Shown in pieces: positions 27,637 through 37,128 of a DNA stretch of 64,000 nt. The stretch is from positions 1 to 64,000 of the forward strand of contig FN543093.2 of NCBI GenBank assembly GCA_000027065.2, written 5' to 3'. The notes under the pieces were generated by a model. It did not search any database. It worked only from the letters and a program-made list of their open reading frames with translations, and was not told where the DNA came from. The stretch comes from Cronobacter turicensis z3032 (GTDB taxonomy: Bacteria; Pseudomonadota; Gammaproteobacteria; Enterobacterales; Enterobacteriaceae). The first letter of the stretch is position 1; each line of letters begins with the position of its first letter. The translations under genes and the position numbers were made by a program.

Positions 27637-27938
27637 TTGTTATCTTCTCCATGATGGCGGTGACGTTTGCCATCCGGCTTATTCCGCTGCATCTGAGCCC
27701 GGAGCGCACGCCGCGCTTTATTAACGCGGTGATTGAGTACATTCCGGCGGCGGTGATTTCCAGCATTACGATCCCGGCGCTGTTCTTTCCACAAAACGCG
27801 GGGTTCAGTTTATATAACGCCAGCGTTCTGGCTGCGCTTCCCGTCGTATTCACCGCCTGGTTTACGAAGAATTTAATTGTCAGCGTGGTGGTGGGCGTTA
27901 TCTGTCAGGTACTCGCCAGTCATTTTATTTTTGGGTAA
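27612..27938 (+). CDS. azlD: AzlD-family branched-chain amino-acid exporter, small subunit
   Basis: Partner of AzlC, 108 aa from the ATG at 27612, overlapping azlC by 25 bp. Four hydrophobic segments are visible, with the AzlD pattern AIRLIPLHL near residue 17 and FINAVIEYIPAAVISSITIPALFF in the middle (quoted as FINAVIEYIPAAVISS). Small and large subunits of this exporter are nearly always adjacent, which strengthens both calls. Confidence 0.85.
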   Translation: MSQEIFLLIVIFSMMAVTFAIRLIPLHLSPERTPRFINAVIEYIPAAVISSITIPALFFPQNAGFSLYNASVLAALPVVFTAWFTKNLIVSVVVGVICQVLASHFIFG

Positions 27939-27978
27939 TTCACCGCTTCGGCGTACGGATAAAGGATCGACGCTATTA

Positions 27979-28893
27979 ATGAAACGTATTGCCTGCGTGG
28001 CCTGCCTTGATCCGAAATTTTCTGTGCATGCGCATACCTTTTTACGTGCCGTGGTGCTTGCCAGACATGGTCAGTGGGTCAAGGATGCTCAGATCAGGCT
28101 GTTTGACGACGGCGGCAGTCGGGAGGGCGCGTTACGCGCGGCGCGGGAGATAGCCGCGTGGGGGGCGGATGCTGTCGTCGGGCATTATGTCTCTTCCGCC
28201 GCCGATGCCGCCGCGCCTGAATACGCCAGACTAGGCGTGCCGCTGTTTCTCCCTGCCGCGACCGCCAGCCATCTTACGCGCAACGAGACGACCTGGCGGC
28301 TGTGCGATAACGACACTGACTACGTCGCCTGGCTGAGAGAGCAAGTAGCCCAGGCGCAGTGGCAGGTCGCCACACCTGAACATGACGGCTCGCTGCATGG
28401 CATTAGCGTGTCGGAACAGCTGGCGGCAGCGCTGCCGATTACGCCTTATGGCGCGACGCGGATATTTTCAGGCCGCTACGCCGCGTCGGTTCGTTACGCC
28501 ATTCGCTGGGCGCATATTGAACTGCCGGGGCGGCTTATTCTGACAGACGACGCAGGATCGCCCGCGCTCGTGCCGGATTTGCTGGCGCACGGTATCGATC
28601 CGGATCGGCACGACATCCTGATCGCGGGTATCAGTCCGCACCCTGCGGGCGAAATCGCCCATTTTGTACGCCAGACCTGGCAGCGGCGCTGGGGCGGAGA
28701 GCCGGGCGCGTATTTATGGGAAACGCTGGCGGCTATCCAGACGGCGGCAGCATTTCCATACATGCCCGCCCGCACCGTATTAGGGCCGCTGCACTTCGAT
28801 GCACGGCGCGAGAGCCGCCCTAAAAGTTTTCGGCTCTGGCAGGTCACGCGCCACGGTTTTATCGCTTATCAGCCCATGCCGGAGACGATATGA
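27979..28893 (+). CDS. LivJ-like ligand-binding protein without a signal peptide
   Basis: Type I periplasmic-binding fold related to the branched-chain amino-acid receptor LivJ and the amide sensor AmiC. The ATG at 27979, with AAAGGA upstream, gives 304 aa. The segment GADAVVGHYVSSAADAAAPEY followed by GVPLFLPAATASHLT matches the LivJ ligand-pocket region (quoted in parts). The N-terminus MKRIACVACLDPKFSVHAH has no hydrophobic export signal, and no Liv permease or ATPase genes accompany it. It may therefore be a cytoplasmic sensor, as AmiC is, that reports pathway ligand levels. That role is inferred. Confidence 0.7.
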   Translation: MKRIACVACLDPKFSVHAHTFLRAVVLARHGQWVKDAQIRLFDDGGSREGALRAAREIAAWGADAVVGHYVSSAADAAAPEYARLGVPLFLPAATASHLTRNETTWRLCDNDTDYVAWLREQVAQAQWQVATPEHDGSLHGISVSEQLAAALPITPYGATRIFSGRYAASVRYAIRWAHIELPGRLILTDDAGSPALVPDLLAHGIDPDRHDILIAGISPHPAGEIAHFVRQTWQRRWGGEPGAYLWETLAAIQTAAAFPYMPARTVLGPLHFDARRESRPKSFRLWQVTRHGFIAYQPMPETI

Positions 28894-28952
28894 CGTCGCG
28901 CTCCGCGTTGGCTGCCGTTTCAACGTTACCCATCTGACTACATGAGGAAATT

Positions 28953-29351
28953 ATGTCAAACCTTGAGCAACTGGCGTATTACCAGAAAAAACTCTCCTTT
29001 GAAGCCGATTCATGGGATCTCTATCTCGCGCTTAACGCCGGGGAAAATATTGTCGTCGTGGATGGCCGTAACGAAGAGGCGTACCAGCGCGAGCATATTC
29101 CGGGCGCAATTAACCTGCCGCATAAGGCGCTGTGTTTTAACAACACCGCGGAGCTCGATAAATCCAAAGTGTATATCTGCTACTGCGACGGCATCGGCTG
29201 CAACGGCTCAACCAAAACGGCCATGAAACTGCTGACGCTGGGGTTTCAGGTGAAGGAGCTTATCGGCGGGCTGGACTGGTGGAAACGCGACGGCTACGCC
29301 ACTGAAGGGCATCAGGGCCGCGACGGTACGCCGGTCAGCTGCGGCTGCTGA
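28953..29351 (+). CDS. Single-domain rhodanese-like sulfurtransferase
   Basis: Predicted thiosulfate/persulfide sulfurtransferase of 132 aa. The rhodanese fold shows VVDGRNEEAYQREHIPGAINLP, split around residues 35-56, and the active-site loop YCDGIGCNGSTKTA with Cys78 as likely persulfide carrier and Cys83 nearby. The C-terminus ends SCGC, giving two further cysteines that could relay sulfur or bind metal. It follows the LivJ-like gene by 59 bp and has its own GAGGAAATT ribosome-binding site, then a terminator, so it may be last in the cluster operon. Confidence 0.85.
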   Translation: MSNLEQLAYYQKKLSFEADSWDLYLALNAGENIVVVDGRNEEAYQREHIPGAINLPHKALCFNNTAELDKSKVYICYCDGIGCNGSTKTAMKLLTLGFQVKELIGGLDWWKRDGYATEGHQGRDGTPVSCGC

Positions 29352-29381
29352 TGTACACCGCGTAAGAAAGGTCATGACGGG

Positions 29382-29408
29382 GAGCGGCTGAAAATGCCGT
29401 TCTTTTTT
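29382..29408 (+). terminator. Terminator after the rhodanese gene
   Basis: GAGCGGC (29382-29388) pairs with GCCGTTC (29396-29402, one G-U pair) and is followed by TTTTTT. It marks the likely end of the accessory operon. The remaining 29409-29622 is AT-rich, with no gene seen. Confidence 0.75.
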
Positions 29409-29622
29409 GGCCTGAACCATGCTGCTGGCTAATAAGATCGGTTGTTAAAAACCCGGTTATCGCTGCGTCCGCACATTCATTTTATGAAGCGCAATCAGGT
29501 TGATATTGCTGCCAATAATTAACGCTACTGGCGGGAAAATAAGTTACATTTTGCAAAGCCGGTTGGTTGTAAGTTTCGTTATTCAGGAAAGAAGTTTACC
29601 GTGCGATGAGGGTGCAAAAAAT

Positions 29623-30048
29623 ATGAAAAAAACGGCCCTGTTTTTTCTGTTGGCGGTTTTTGTTTGCCCTTTAACGCAGGCAAGTGAATGTACCCAGGAG
29701 AAAGCAGAAGCGGCAGAAAACGCCGTAGATAACCTCAAAACATGGGCAGAGACTTACGAGAGTTATATGCGTTATTCGTCATGTGATGAGGGAAGTATTG
29801 GCGAAGGCTATTCTGAAACGATAATTCGTCTTTTGGTTGACCACTGGAGTGAATTACCGACTTTAGATGCACTGGGAAAACGCAACGCGTCGTTCGGACG
29901 TTGGGTGCTCAGTCATATCGATTCCACACTCGGTTCTGACGATCTGCAAAAGGTGAGCGATACCGCCAAAATGCAATGCCCATCAGGGCACGTCGCACTT
30001 TGCAAGGAAATTGCCGTAGCGGCTTCTGAAGCGATTAATAAAGGTTAA
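29623..30048 (+). CDS. Small exported four-cysteine protein of unknown function
   Basis: The ATG at 29623 gives 141 aa; upstream in-frame codons would put a non-signal extension in front. A clear Sec signal peptide (MKKTALFFLLAVFVCPLTQA) is predicted to be cleaved before SECTQ. The mature part is helical and holds four cysteines (C23, C54, C119, C127), enough for two disulfides in the periplasm. The pattern VDNLKTWAETYESYMRY...DEGSIGEGYS resembles small secreted proteins I have seen beside toxin and T6SS effector genes, but I cannot name a family. It sits alone, AT-rich, between an accessory operon and mnmE. Confidence 0.7.
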   Translation: MKKTALFFLLAVFVCPLTQASECTQEKAEAAENAVDNLKTWAETYESYMRYSSCDEGSIGEGYSETIIRLLVDHWSELPTLDALGKRNASFGRWVLSHIDSTLGSDDLQKVSDTAKMQCPSGHVALCKEIAVAASEAINKG

Positions 30049-30091
30049 TCTGCCTTTAGAATGTCAGTCGAAATATCCCTCATCCAGAAAA

Positions 30092-30127
30092 TAAAAAACC
30101 CGCATTAACAGACAGTTAATGCGGGTT
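30092..30127 (-). terminator. Terminator of mnmE
   Basis: A perfect 13-bp inverted repeat (AACCCGCATTAAC and GTTAATGCGGGTT) with a 5-base loop is followed on the minus strand by TTTTTTATTTT. It lies 34 bp past the mnmE stop. Confidence 0.88.
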
Positions 30128-30160
30128 AGTGAACGTTCACGTACGAGGATGGGCTAAAAC

Positions 30161-31525
30161 TTACTTACCAATACAGAAGCTGGAGAAAATACGGCCCAGC
30201 AGGTCGTCAGACGTAAATTCACCGGTGATCTCGCTTAATGCCTGTTGCGCCAGGCGCAGTTCTTCGGCCAGCAGCTCGCCAGCCCAGGCGCCCAGCAGCT
30301 GCGCTTTGCCCTGTTGCAAGTGGTTCGCCGCGTCTTCCAGCGCCTGGAGATGACGACGGCGCGCCAGGAAGCCGCCTTCCATGCTGGTATCAAACCCCAT
30401 GCTTTGCTTCAGGTGGCTGCGCAGCACGTCCACGCCGTCGCTGGTGCGTGCCGAAAGACGAATAAGTGAGTGACCATTCACTTCGCTTAAGCCTGGGTGT
30501 TCGCCGGTCACGTCCGCTTTGTTACGCACCACGGTAATCGGCAGTTTCGCTGGCAGGCGGGCGATAAAATCGGGCCAGATCTGCGCCGGGTCGGTGGCGT
30601 CGGTCGTCGTACCGTCAACCATAAACAGCACACGGTCGGCCTGTTCAATTTCCTGCCAGGCGCGCTCAATGCCGATGCGCTCCACTTCATCGCTCGCCTC
30701 GCGCAGACCCGCGGTATCAATGATGTGCAGCGGCATACCATCGATATGAATGTGCTCGCGCAGCACGTCGCGGGTCGTGCCCGCGATATCGGTGACAATC
30801 GCCGCCTCACGGCCCGCCAGCGCATTCAGCAGGCTCGATTTGCCAGCGTTCGGGCGACCGGCAATGACCACTTTCATCCCTTCGCGCAGCAGGCTGCCCT
30901 GACGCGCTTCGGCGCGTACCGCGTCGAGATCGCCTATCACCTCGTTAAGCTGCGCCTCGATTTTGCCATCGGAAAGAAAGTCGATCTCTTCATCCGGGAA
31001 ATCGATAGCCGCTTCGACAAAAATGCGCAGGTGGGTCAGCGCTTCAACCAGGTGGTTTACGCGTGCGGAAAATGCGCCCTGCAGGGAGTTCAGCGCCGAG
31101 CGCGCCGCCTGTTCAGAGCTGGCGTCAATCAGATCGGCGATGGCTTCCGCCTGGGCGAGATCGAGTTTGTCGTTGAGGAACGCCCGCTCGGAGAATTCGC
31201 CGGGCTTCGCGATACGCACGCCGGGAATAGTCAGAATGCGCTTTAGCAGCAGATCCAGAATCACGGGGCCGCCGTGACCCTGAAGCTCCAGCACATCTTC
31301 GCCGGTAAAGGAGTTCGGGCCAGGGAACCACAACGCGATGCCCTGATCGAGCGCGGTGCCGTCCGCGTCCTTAAACGGCAGATAGTCGGCATAGCGCGCT
31401 TTCGGCAGTTTGCCGAGCACCGCCTGCGCCACGTCCCGCGCCTGTTGGCCGGAGACGCGAAGAATGCCCACGCCGCCGCGTCCGGGAGGCGTCGCCTGGG
31501 CGACAATGGTGTCGTTATGGCTCAT
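30161..31525 (-). CDS. mnmE: MnmE (TrmE), tRNA modification GTPase
   Basis: GTPase that works with MnmG to modify the tRNA wobble uridine. The ATG at 31525 gives 454 aa, exactly the E. coli length. The N-terminal formyl-THF-binding domain ([18 protein letters not shown]) is followed by a helical domain. The G domain is inserted with G1 GRPNAGKS, G2 TTRD, G3 DTAG and G4 NKAD, and the C-terminus ends FCIGK with the conserved cysteine. It lies downstream of yidC on the same strand. Confidence 0.98.
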   Translation of the reverse strand: MSHNDTIVAQATPPGRGGVGILRVSGQQARDVAQAVLGKLPKARYADYLPFKDADGTALDQGIALWFPGPNSFTGEDVLELQGHGGPVILDLLLKRILTIPGVRIAKPGEFSERAFLNDKLDLAQAEAIADLIDASSEQAARSALNSLQGAFSARVNHLVEALTHLRIFVEAAIDFPDEEIDFLSDGKIEAQLNEVIGDLDAVRAEARQGSLLREGMKVVIAGRPNAGKSSLLNALAGREAAIVTDIAGTTRDVLREHIHIDGMPLHIIDTAGLREASDEVERIGIERAWQEIEQADRVLFMVDGTTTDATDPAQIWPDFIARLPAKLPITVVRNKADVTGEHPGLSEVNGHSLIRLSARTSDGVDVLRSHLKQSMGFDTSMEGGFLARRRHLQALEDAANHLQQGKAQLLGAWAGELLAEELRLAQQALSEITGEFTSDDLLGRIFSSFCIGK

Positions 31526-31576
31526 GGTCTTTCTGTCACTCTGTCTGGCGGGGGAGTTTTGCCTGCCCCACGTAAA

Positions 31577-31603
31577 GAAAAAGGCGGTCATCAGACCGCC
31601 TTC
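31577..31603 (-). terminator. Terminator between yidC and mnmE
   Basis: On the minus strand AAGGCGGTC pairs with GACCGCCTT and is followed by TTTCTTT. It lies 25 bp past yidC and upstream of mnmE, so mnmE may depend on partial read-through or on its own promoter. Confidence 0.75.
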
Positions 31604-31627
31604 CATTTTAGCGTTGCCCTGACCGAA

Positions 31628-33277
31628 TCAGGATTTCTTCTTCTCGCGGCTGTGCAGACCGCGTTTTTCCAGACCGCGGTAGATCAGCTGCTGCTGAAGG
31701 ATGGTCACCAGGTTGCTGACGATATAGTACAGCACCAGACCGGACGGGAACCACAGGAAGAAGACCGTAAAGATGACCGGCATAAAGGTCATGATCTTCT
31801 GCTGCATCGGGTCGGTCACGGTGGTCGGCGACATCTTCTGGATGAAGAACATGGTCGCGCCCATCAGGATCGGCAGAATGTAGTACGGGTCCTGTGCGGA
31901 AAGGTCATGGATCCACAGCGCGAACGGCGCGTGACGCAGTTCCACCGAGCCCATCAGCATGTAGTACAGCGCAAGGAAGATTGGCATCTGGATCAGCAGC
32001 GGGAAGCAGCCGCCCAGCGGGTTCACTTTCTCCGCTTTATACAGCGCCATCATCTCCTGACTCATACGCTGCTTATCGTCACCCAGACGCTCGCGCATAG
32101 CCTGAATCTTCGGCTGCAGCAGGCGCATTTTCGCCATGGAGGTGTACTGCGCTTTGGTCAGCGGGTACATCACGCCACGAACGATAAAGGTGATGGCGAT
32201 AATCGAGAAGCCCCAGTTGCCCAGGAAGCTGTGGATCCATTTCAGCAGTTTGAACAGCGGCTGAGAGATGAACCACAACCAGCCGTAGTCAACGGTCAGG
32301 TCGAGGTGCGGCGCAACGGCAGCCATTTTGTCCTGAATTTCCGGCCCTACCCACAGGGTGCTGGCAAGCTTGGCGGTCTGGCCTGGCTGAACCTGAACCG
32401 GCTCAGATTTATAACCGATAGCCGCAACGCCATGACCCAGATCGGCAGTATAGAAGTTGCTGGTTACGTTGCTGGCCGGAACCCACGCGGTCGCGAAGTA
32501 CTGCTGGAGCATCGCTACCCAGCCGCCTTTAGCGTTCACGTTCAGGTTTTCGTCGTCAGCAATCGTATCGAACTTATATTTCTCGTACTTCTCGTCCGGC
32601 GTGGAGTAAGCCGCGCCGCGGAAAGTATGGAGAGCAAAGTTGTTGCTGCCAGTGTCGCGATGGCTCGGCAGATCGATGGTTTGCTTCAACTGACCGAACG
32701 AAGAGACTTCGAGCGGCTGGGTGCCGGCGTTCTTCACGTCGTAACCCACATAGACCGCGTACTGACCGCGTTTCAGGGCGAACGTTTTGGTGAAGGCGTT
32801 GCCTGCCGCATCGGTGAAGGTCATCGGGATCAGCAGTTCGTCCTGGCCGTCAGCCAGCACATAGGTGTCGCGCTCAACGTTATACAGCGGGCGACCCTGG
32901 TTGTTATTCGGGTTGTCCGGGCCGTTACGACCGGTCAGGCCGCTCTGTGCCTGATAAATGAAGTTCGGCGTGGTTTCCAGCAGCTGGAAAGGTTCGCTGG
33001 AGCCCAGCTCTTTCGGGTATGCCAGCAGAAGCGCCTGCTCGATGTCGCCACCACGGGTATTGATGGTAAGAGAAAGGACATCGGTCTTAACGGTAATGAG
33101 TTTCCCCTGGCCACTGGCCGGTACGCCCTGGCTTGCGGCGCTACCCGCTGCGGTGGTCGTAGTCTGCGTGGTCTGCTGAACCTGGGGTTTTGGAGCTTTA
33201 TCTTGCTCCCAGGCTTGCCAGATCATGAAAGACACGAACAACAAAGCGATGACAAAAAGATTGCGTTGCGAATCCAT
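31628..33277 (-). CDS. yidC: YidC, membrane protein insertase
   Basis: Inserts and folds inner-membrane proteins alone or with SecYEG; known clients include the ATP synthase subunit c encoded in this window. It is 549 aa, one more than in E. coli. The N-terminal anchor is [19 protein letters not shown] large periplasmic beta-sandwich domain (about residues 60-340) follows, then five C-terminal helices with [16 protein letters not shown], which carries the conserved cavity Arg. It starts 2 bp after yidD. Confidence 0.98.
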   Translation of the reverse strand: MDSQRNLFVIALLFVSFMIWQAWEQDKAPKPQVQQTTQTTTTAAGSAASQGVPASGQGKLITVKTDVLSLTINTRGGDIEQALLLAYPKELGSSEPFQLLETTPNFIYQAQSGLTGRNGPDNPNNNQGRPLYNVERDTYVLADGQDELLIPMTFTDAAGNAFTKTFALKRGQYAVYVGYDVKNAGTQPLEVSSFGQLKQTIDLPSHRDTGSNNFALHTFRGAAYSTPDEKYEKYKFDTIADDENLNVNAKGGWVAMLQQYFATAWVPASNVTSNFYTADLGHGVAAIGYKSEPVQVQPGQTAKLASTLWVGPEIQDKMAAVAPHLDLTVDYGWLWFISQPLFKLLKWIHSFLGNWGFSIIAITFIVRGVMYPLTKAQYTSMAKMRLLQPKIQAMRERLGDDKQRMSQEMMALYKAEKVNPLGGCFPLLIQMPIFLALYYMLMGSVELRHAPFALWIHDLSAQDPYYILPILMGATMFFIQKMSPTTVTDPMQQKIMTFMPVIFTVFFLWFPSGLVLYYIVSNLVTILQQQLIYRGLEKRGLHSREKKKS

Positions 33278-33279
33278 CG

Positions 33280-33537
33280 TTAGTGTTCTCTGGTATCAAA
33301 AGGTCCTGGCGGGACGGGGTCGTCTCCACCCGGGTTCAAAGGGTGGCATTTTAATACGCGTTTCACTGTCAACCAACTGCCTTTTAACACCCCAAACCTG
33401 CGCAATGCCTCAATTCCGTACTGCGAACAGGTGGGGTGAAAACGGCAATGCGGCCCGAGAAGCGGACTGATGAAGCGTTGATAGACCCGGATGAGGGCTA
33501 TCAGGAGCCGCGAACCAGGCGACAATGACGACGCCAT
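33280..33537 (-). CDS. yidD: YidD, membrane protein insertion efficiency factor
   Basis: Small amphipathic protein at the inner face of the membrane that helps YidC-dependent insertion. It is 85 aa, as in E. coli. The signature [27 protein letters not shown] carries the conserved cysteines (quoted as [10 protein letters not shown]). The start codon lies inside rnpA, with a 37-bp overlap, and yidC follows after 2 bp, the universal rpmH-rnpA-yidD-yidC order. Confidence 0.96.
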   Translation of the reverse strand: MASSLSPGSRLLIALIRVYQRFISPLLGPHCRFHPTCSQYGIEALRRFGVLKGSWLTVKRVLKCHPLNPGGDDPVPPGPFDTREH

Positions 33538-33860
33538 AATTTTTCCAAAGCTTCCGAAAGCTCCCGGTTATCGAGGTCGGCAATCCCGCGCTTCGCCACC
33601 ACCACGAAATCCATTGAAGGGAGTTCATGCTGACGTAAACGGAAGCTTTCACGCGTCAGACGTTTAATCCGATTGCGTTCGTGGGCGCGTTTAACGTTTT
33701 TCTTGGCGACTGTAAGACCGATGCGGGGATGCCCCAGCGAATTAAGGCGGCCGAGGATGGTGATTTGCGGCGTGCCAGCCCGTTGTGGCTGCTGGAAGAC
33801 GAAGGTGAATTGAGCGGGAGTTAACAAACGTAACTCCCTGGGAAATGCGAGCTTAACCAC
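33501..33860 (-). CDS. rnpA: RnpA, protein subunit of RNase P
   Basis: Protein cofactor of the ribozyme that trims tRNA 5' ends. The 119-aa product starts at GTG 33860, as in E. coli. The RNR signature is in [17 protein letters not shown], and basic residues are spread throughout. It follows rpmH by 14 bp. Confidence 0.97.
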   Translation of the reverse strand: MVKLAFPRELRLLTPAQFTFVFQQPQRAGTPQITILGRLNSLGHPRIGLTVAKKNVKRAHERNRIKRLTRESFRLRQHELPSMDFVVVAKRGIADLDNRELSEALEKLWRRHCRLVRGS

Positions 33861-33874
33861 TAAAGGGTTAGCTA

Positions 33875-34027
<153 letters not shown>

Positions 34028-34117
34028 CTAAACTTGAATAAATTCACTGACTTTGCGTATGCGCGAACGGCCTGCCGGACGACTTACGCCAAAGTAATCG
34101 ACGATTAAAGAGGCCGG

Positions 34118-34146
34118 ATTGTAATAATTGTACACTCCGGAGTCAA
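34118..34146 (-). promoter_or_regulatory. Sigma70 promoter of rpmH
   Basis: On the minus strand TTGACT (34146-34141), a 17-bp spacer and TACAAT (34123-34118) lie about 100 bp upstream of rpmH. The surrounding sequence is the same as at the E. coli rpmH promoter as I recall it. Confidence 0.75.
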
Positions 34147-34249
34147 TTCACTTTCCTTATTTCCCGCGCTTTTCTCCTCACTTTGAGGATAAAAAACACG
34201 CAAAATTCAGGCGATAAACCGCGCTTTACGCACCGGGTGGGGAATTATA

Positions 34250-34624
34250 CGGGCTCGCCGCCAAAGCGCAAGGATCGTCGCGGATCTTCCTTAGATCGAT
34301 AACGCGATAATTTCCGGATCGTCATTAATTTTTCCGATATGCCGGGTAAAACGTGCCGCAGCCATCAAAGGATCGATTACACTTAAGCGTCCTGACGCAG
34401 GCCTGTGGATAAATCGGGAAGAATCTGTGAGAAACAGGAGATCTCTGGCTCGCTTTAGGCTATGATCCGCGGTCCCGATCGGGATCCCTGATCTCAGCCT
34501 CGGGTAAAAAAACCGCAAATAGCGGTTCGCACGCCTCCCGGCTCGGGGCTTGTCGGCGTGTGTCAACAATCATGAATGTTTCAGTCTTCGTCTTTTATCG
34601 ACTTTTGTTCGAGTGGAGTCCGCC
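34250..34624 (+). promoter_or_regulatory. dnaA promoter region with a DnaA box and GATC cluster
   Basis: TGTGGATAA (34404-34412) is a perfect DnaA box, reverse complement of TTATCCACA, matching the autoregulatory site of E. coli dnaA. TATGAT (34461-34466) after CTTTAGGC is the -10 of the equivalent of dnaA promoter 2. About nine GATC sites between 34270 and 34495 allow SeqA and Dam control after replication. No gene is seen between rpmH and dnaA. Confidence 0.75.
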
Positions 34625-36010
34625 GTGTCACTTTCGCTTTGGCAGCAGTGTCTTGCCCGATTGCAGGATGAGTTACCAGCCACTGAATTCAGTATGTGGA
34701 TACGCCCCCTACAGGCGGAACTGAGCGATAACACGCTGGCTTTGTATGCGCCAAACCGGTTTGTGCTCGATTGGGTAAGGGACAAATACCTCAATAATAT
34801 TAATGGATTACTGAATGATTTCTGCGGCTCTGACGCGCCGCTGCTGCGCTTTGAAGTCGGCACCAAACCCCTGACGCAGACGACAACCGCGCCCGCAAGC
34901 CAGACCGTAAGGCCTGCGCAGGCCGCGCCCGCGGCGGCGCCCGTACGTCCGGCGTGGGATAACGTGCCCGCTCCCGCAGAGCCGTCCTATCGCTCGAACG
35001 TCAACGTCAAGCACACCTTTGATAACTTCGTTGAGGGTAAATCTAACCAACTGGCCCGCGCGGCGGCGCGTCAGGTGGCGGATAACCCCGGCGGCGCGTA
35101 TAACCCGCTCTTCCTTTATGGCGGCACGGGTCTCGGTAAAACGCACCTGTTGCATGCGGTGGGCAATGGCATCATGGCCCGCAAGCCCAACGCCAAAGTG
35201 GTCTACATGCACTCTGAGCGTTTCGTTCAGGACATGGTAAAGGCGCTGCAAAACAACGCTATCGAAGAGTTCAAACGCTACTACCGTTCGGTGGATGCGC
35301 TGCTTATTGATGATATCCAGTTCTTCGCCAATAAAGAGCGATCCCAGGAAGAGTTTTTCCACACCTTTAACGCCCTGCTGGAAGGCAATCAGCAGATCAT
35401 TCTCACCTCGGATCGTTACCCCAAAGAGATCAACGGGGTTGAGGATCGTCTGAAATCGCGCTTCGGATGGGGGCTCACGGTAGCCATTGAGCCGCCGGAG
35501 CTGGAAACTCGCGTGGCGATCCTGATGAAAAAGGCGGATGAGAATGATATCCGCCTGCCAGGTGAAGTGGCCTTCTTTATTGCCAAGCGTCTGCGATCCA
35601 ACGTGCGTGAGCTTGAGGGCGCGCTGAACCGCGTGATCGCCAACGCCAACTTTACCGGCCGCGCGATCACTATCGATTTCGTGCGTGAGGCGCTGCGCGA
35701 TCTGCTGGCGCTCCAGGAAAAACTCGTCACTATCGACAATATTCAAAAGACGGTGGCGGAGTATTACAAGATCAAGGTCGCGGATCTGCTCTCCAAGCGG
35801 CGCTCCCGCTCGGTTGCGCGTCCGCGCCAGATGGCGATGGCGCTCGCCAAAGAGCTGACCAACCACAGCCTGCCGGAGATCGGCGATGCGTTTGGCGGCC
35901 GCGACCACACTACGGTGCTGCACGCCTGCCGCAAGATAGAGCAGCTGCGTGAGGAAAGCCACGATATCAAAGAAGATTTCTCCAATTTAATCAGAACATT
36001 ATCTTCGTGA
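34625..36010 (+). CDS. dnaA: DnaA, replication initiator
   Basis: Binds and melts oriC and loads DnaB. GTG at 34625 gives 461 aa, six fewer than E. coli because the proline- and alanine-rich linker (about residues 85-120) is shorter. Domain I starts [14 protein letters not shown]. Walker A is GGTGLGKT (166-173), Walker B is LLIDDIQFF and the DnaA signature [15 protein letters not shown] is in domain IV. It is followed by dnaN 17 bp later. Confidence 0.99.
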   Translation: MSLSLWQQCLARLQDELPATEFSMWIRPLQAELSDNTLALYAPNRFVLDWVRDKYLNNINGLLNDFCGSDAPLLRFEVGTKPLTQTTTAPASQTVRPAQAAPAAAPVRPAWDNVPAPAEPSYRSNVNVKHTFDNFVEGKSNQLARAAARQVADNPGGAYNPLFLYGGTGLGKTHLLHAVGNGIMARKPNAKVVYMHSERFVQDMVKALQNNAIEEFKRYYRSVDALLIDDIQFFANKERSQEEFFHTFNALLEGNQQIILTSDRYPKEINGVEDRLKSRFGWGLTVAIEPPELETRVAILMKKADENDIRLPGEVAFFIAKRLRSNVRELEGALNRVIANANFTGRAITIDFVREALRDLLALQEKLVTIDNIQKTVAEYYKIKVADLLSKRRSRSVARPRQMAMALAKELTNHSLPEIGDAFGGRDHTTVLHACRKIEQLREESHDIKEDFSNLIRTLSS

Positions 36011-36027
36011 CGCTATGAAGTGACGCT

Positions 36028-37128
36028 ATGAAATTTACCGTTGAACGTGAACACTTATTAAAGCCGCTCCAGCAGGTCAGCGGCCCGCTGGGCGGTCGTC
36101 CGACGCTGCCTATTCTCGGCAACCTGTTGCTTCAGGTCGCGGATGGGGCGCTGTCGCTGACCGGCACCGATCTGGAAATGGAGATGGTGGCGCGCGTCGC
36201 GTTGGTGCAACCGCACGAGCCGGGCGCCACAACCGTACCGGCCCGTAAATTCTTTGATATTTGCCGCGGCCTGCCGGAAGGGGCGGAAATCGCCGTTCAG
36301 CTGGATGGCGACCGTATGCGCGTGAGTTCAGGGCGCAGCCGTTTCTCGCTGTCTACATTACCTGCGGCGGATTTCCCGAATCTGGACGACTGGCAGAGCG
36401 AGGTGGAATTTACGCTGCCTCAGGCGACCATGAAGCGCCTTATCGAAGCCACGCAGTTCTCCATGGCGCATCAGGATGTCCGTTATTACCTCAATGGCAT
36501 GCTGTTTGAAACCGAAGGCGAAGATTTGCGTACGGTGGCGACCGACGGCCACCGTCTGGCGGTCTGCTCAATGCCGGTCGGCCAGCCATTGCCGAACCAT
36601 TCGGTGATCGTGCCGCGGAAAGGGGTGCTGGAGCTGATGCGTATGCTCGATGGCGGCGACGCCCCGCTGCGCATCCAGATCGGCAGCAACAATATTCGCG
36701 CGCACGTCGGCGATTTTATCTTTACCTCGAAGCTGGTCGATGGCCGCTTCCCGGATTACCGCCGCGTACTGCCGAAAAACCCGGACAAAACGCTGGAAGC
36801 TGGCTGCGATATTCTCAAACAGGCCTTTGCCCGCGCGGCCATTCTGTCCAATGAGAAATTCCGCGGCGTGCGTCTGTACGTAAGTGAAAATCAGCTCAAA
36901 ATCACTGCGAATAACCCTGAGCAGGAAGAGGCGGAAGAAATTCTCGACGTCACCTACCCGGGCACGGAGATGGAGATCGGGTTTAACGTCAGTTACGTGC
37001 TGGACGTGCTGAACGCGCTTAAATGCGAGAATGTTCGCATTCTGCTGACAGATTCAGTATCGAGCGTGCAGATAGAAGATGCGGCGAGTAGCTCCGCGGC
37101 CTATGTTGTTATGCCCATGCGTCTGTAG
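36028..37128 (+). CDS. dnaN: DnaN, DNA polymerase III beta sliding clamp
   Basis: Ring-shaped processivity clamp, a dimer of three-domain monomers. It is 366 aa, identical in length to E. coli, beginning MKFTVEREHLLKPLQQVSG and ending AAYVVMPMRL, the C-terminal residues that form part of the clamp-binding pocket. It is cotranscribed with dnaA. Unlike in E. coli, recF does not follow directly; 171 bp intervene. Confidence 0.99.
   Translation: MKFTVEREHLLKPLQQVSGPLGGRPTLPILGNLLLQVADGALSLTGTDLEMEMVARVALVQPHEPGATTVPARKFFDICRGLPEGAEIAVQLDGDRMRVSSGRSRFSLSTLPAADFPNLDDWQSEVEFTLPQATMKRLIEATQFSMAHQDVRYYLNGMLFETEGEDLRTVATDGHRLAVCSMPVGQPLPNHSVIVPRKGVLELMRMLDGGDAPLRIQIGSNNIRAHVGDFIFTSKLVDGRFPDYRRVLPKNPDKTLEAGCDILKQAFARAAILSNEKFRGVRLYVSENQLKITANNPEQEEAEEILDVTYPGTEMEIGFNVSYVLDVLNALKCENVRILLTDSVSSVQIEDAASSSAAYVVMPMRL

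Noticed and set aside
29500..29622. Upstream extension of the small secreted protein at 29623
   Set aside because: An extended start would bury the signal peptide inside the protein; the ATG at 29623 gives a standard Sec signal.
31274..33283. 669-codon plus-strand frame opposite mnmE and yidC
   Set aside because: Antisense to highly conserved genes, rich in His, Arg and Gln, no domain; a shadow.
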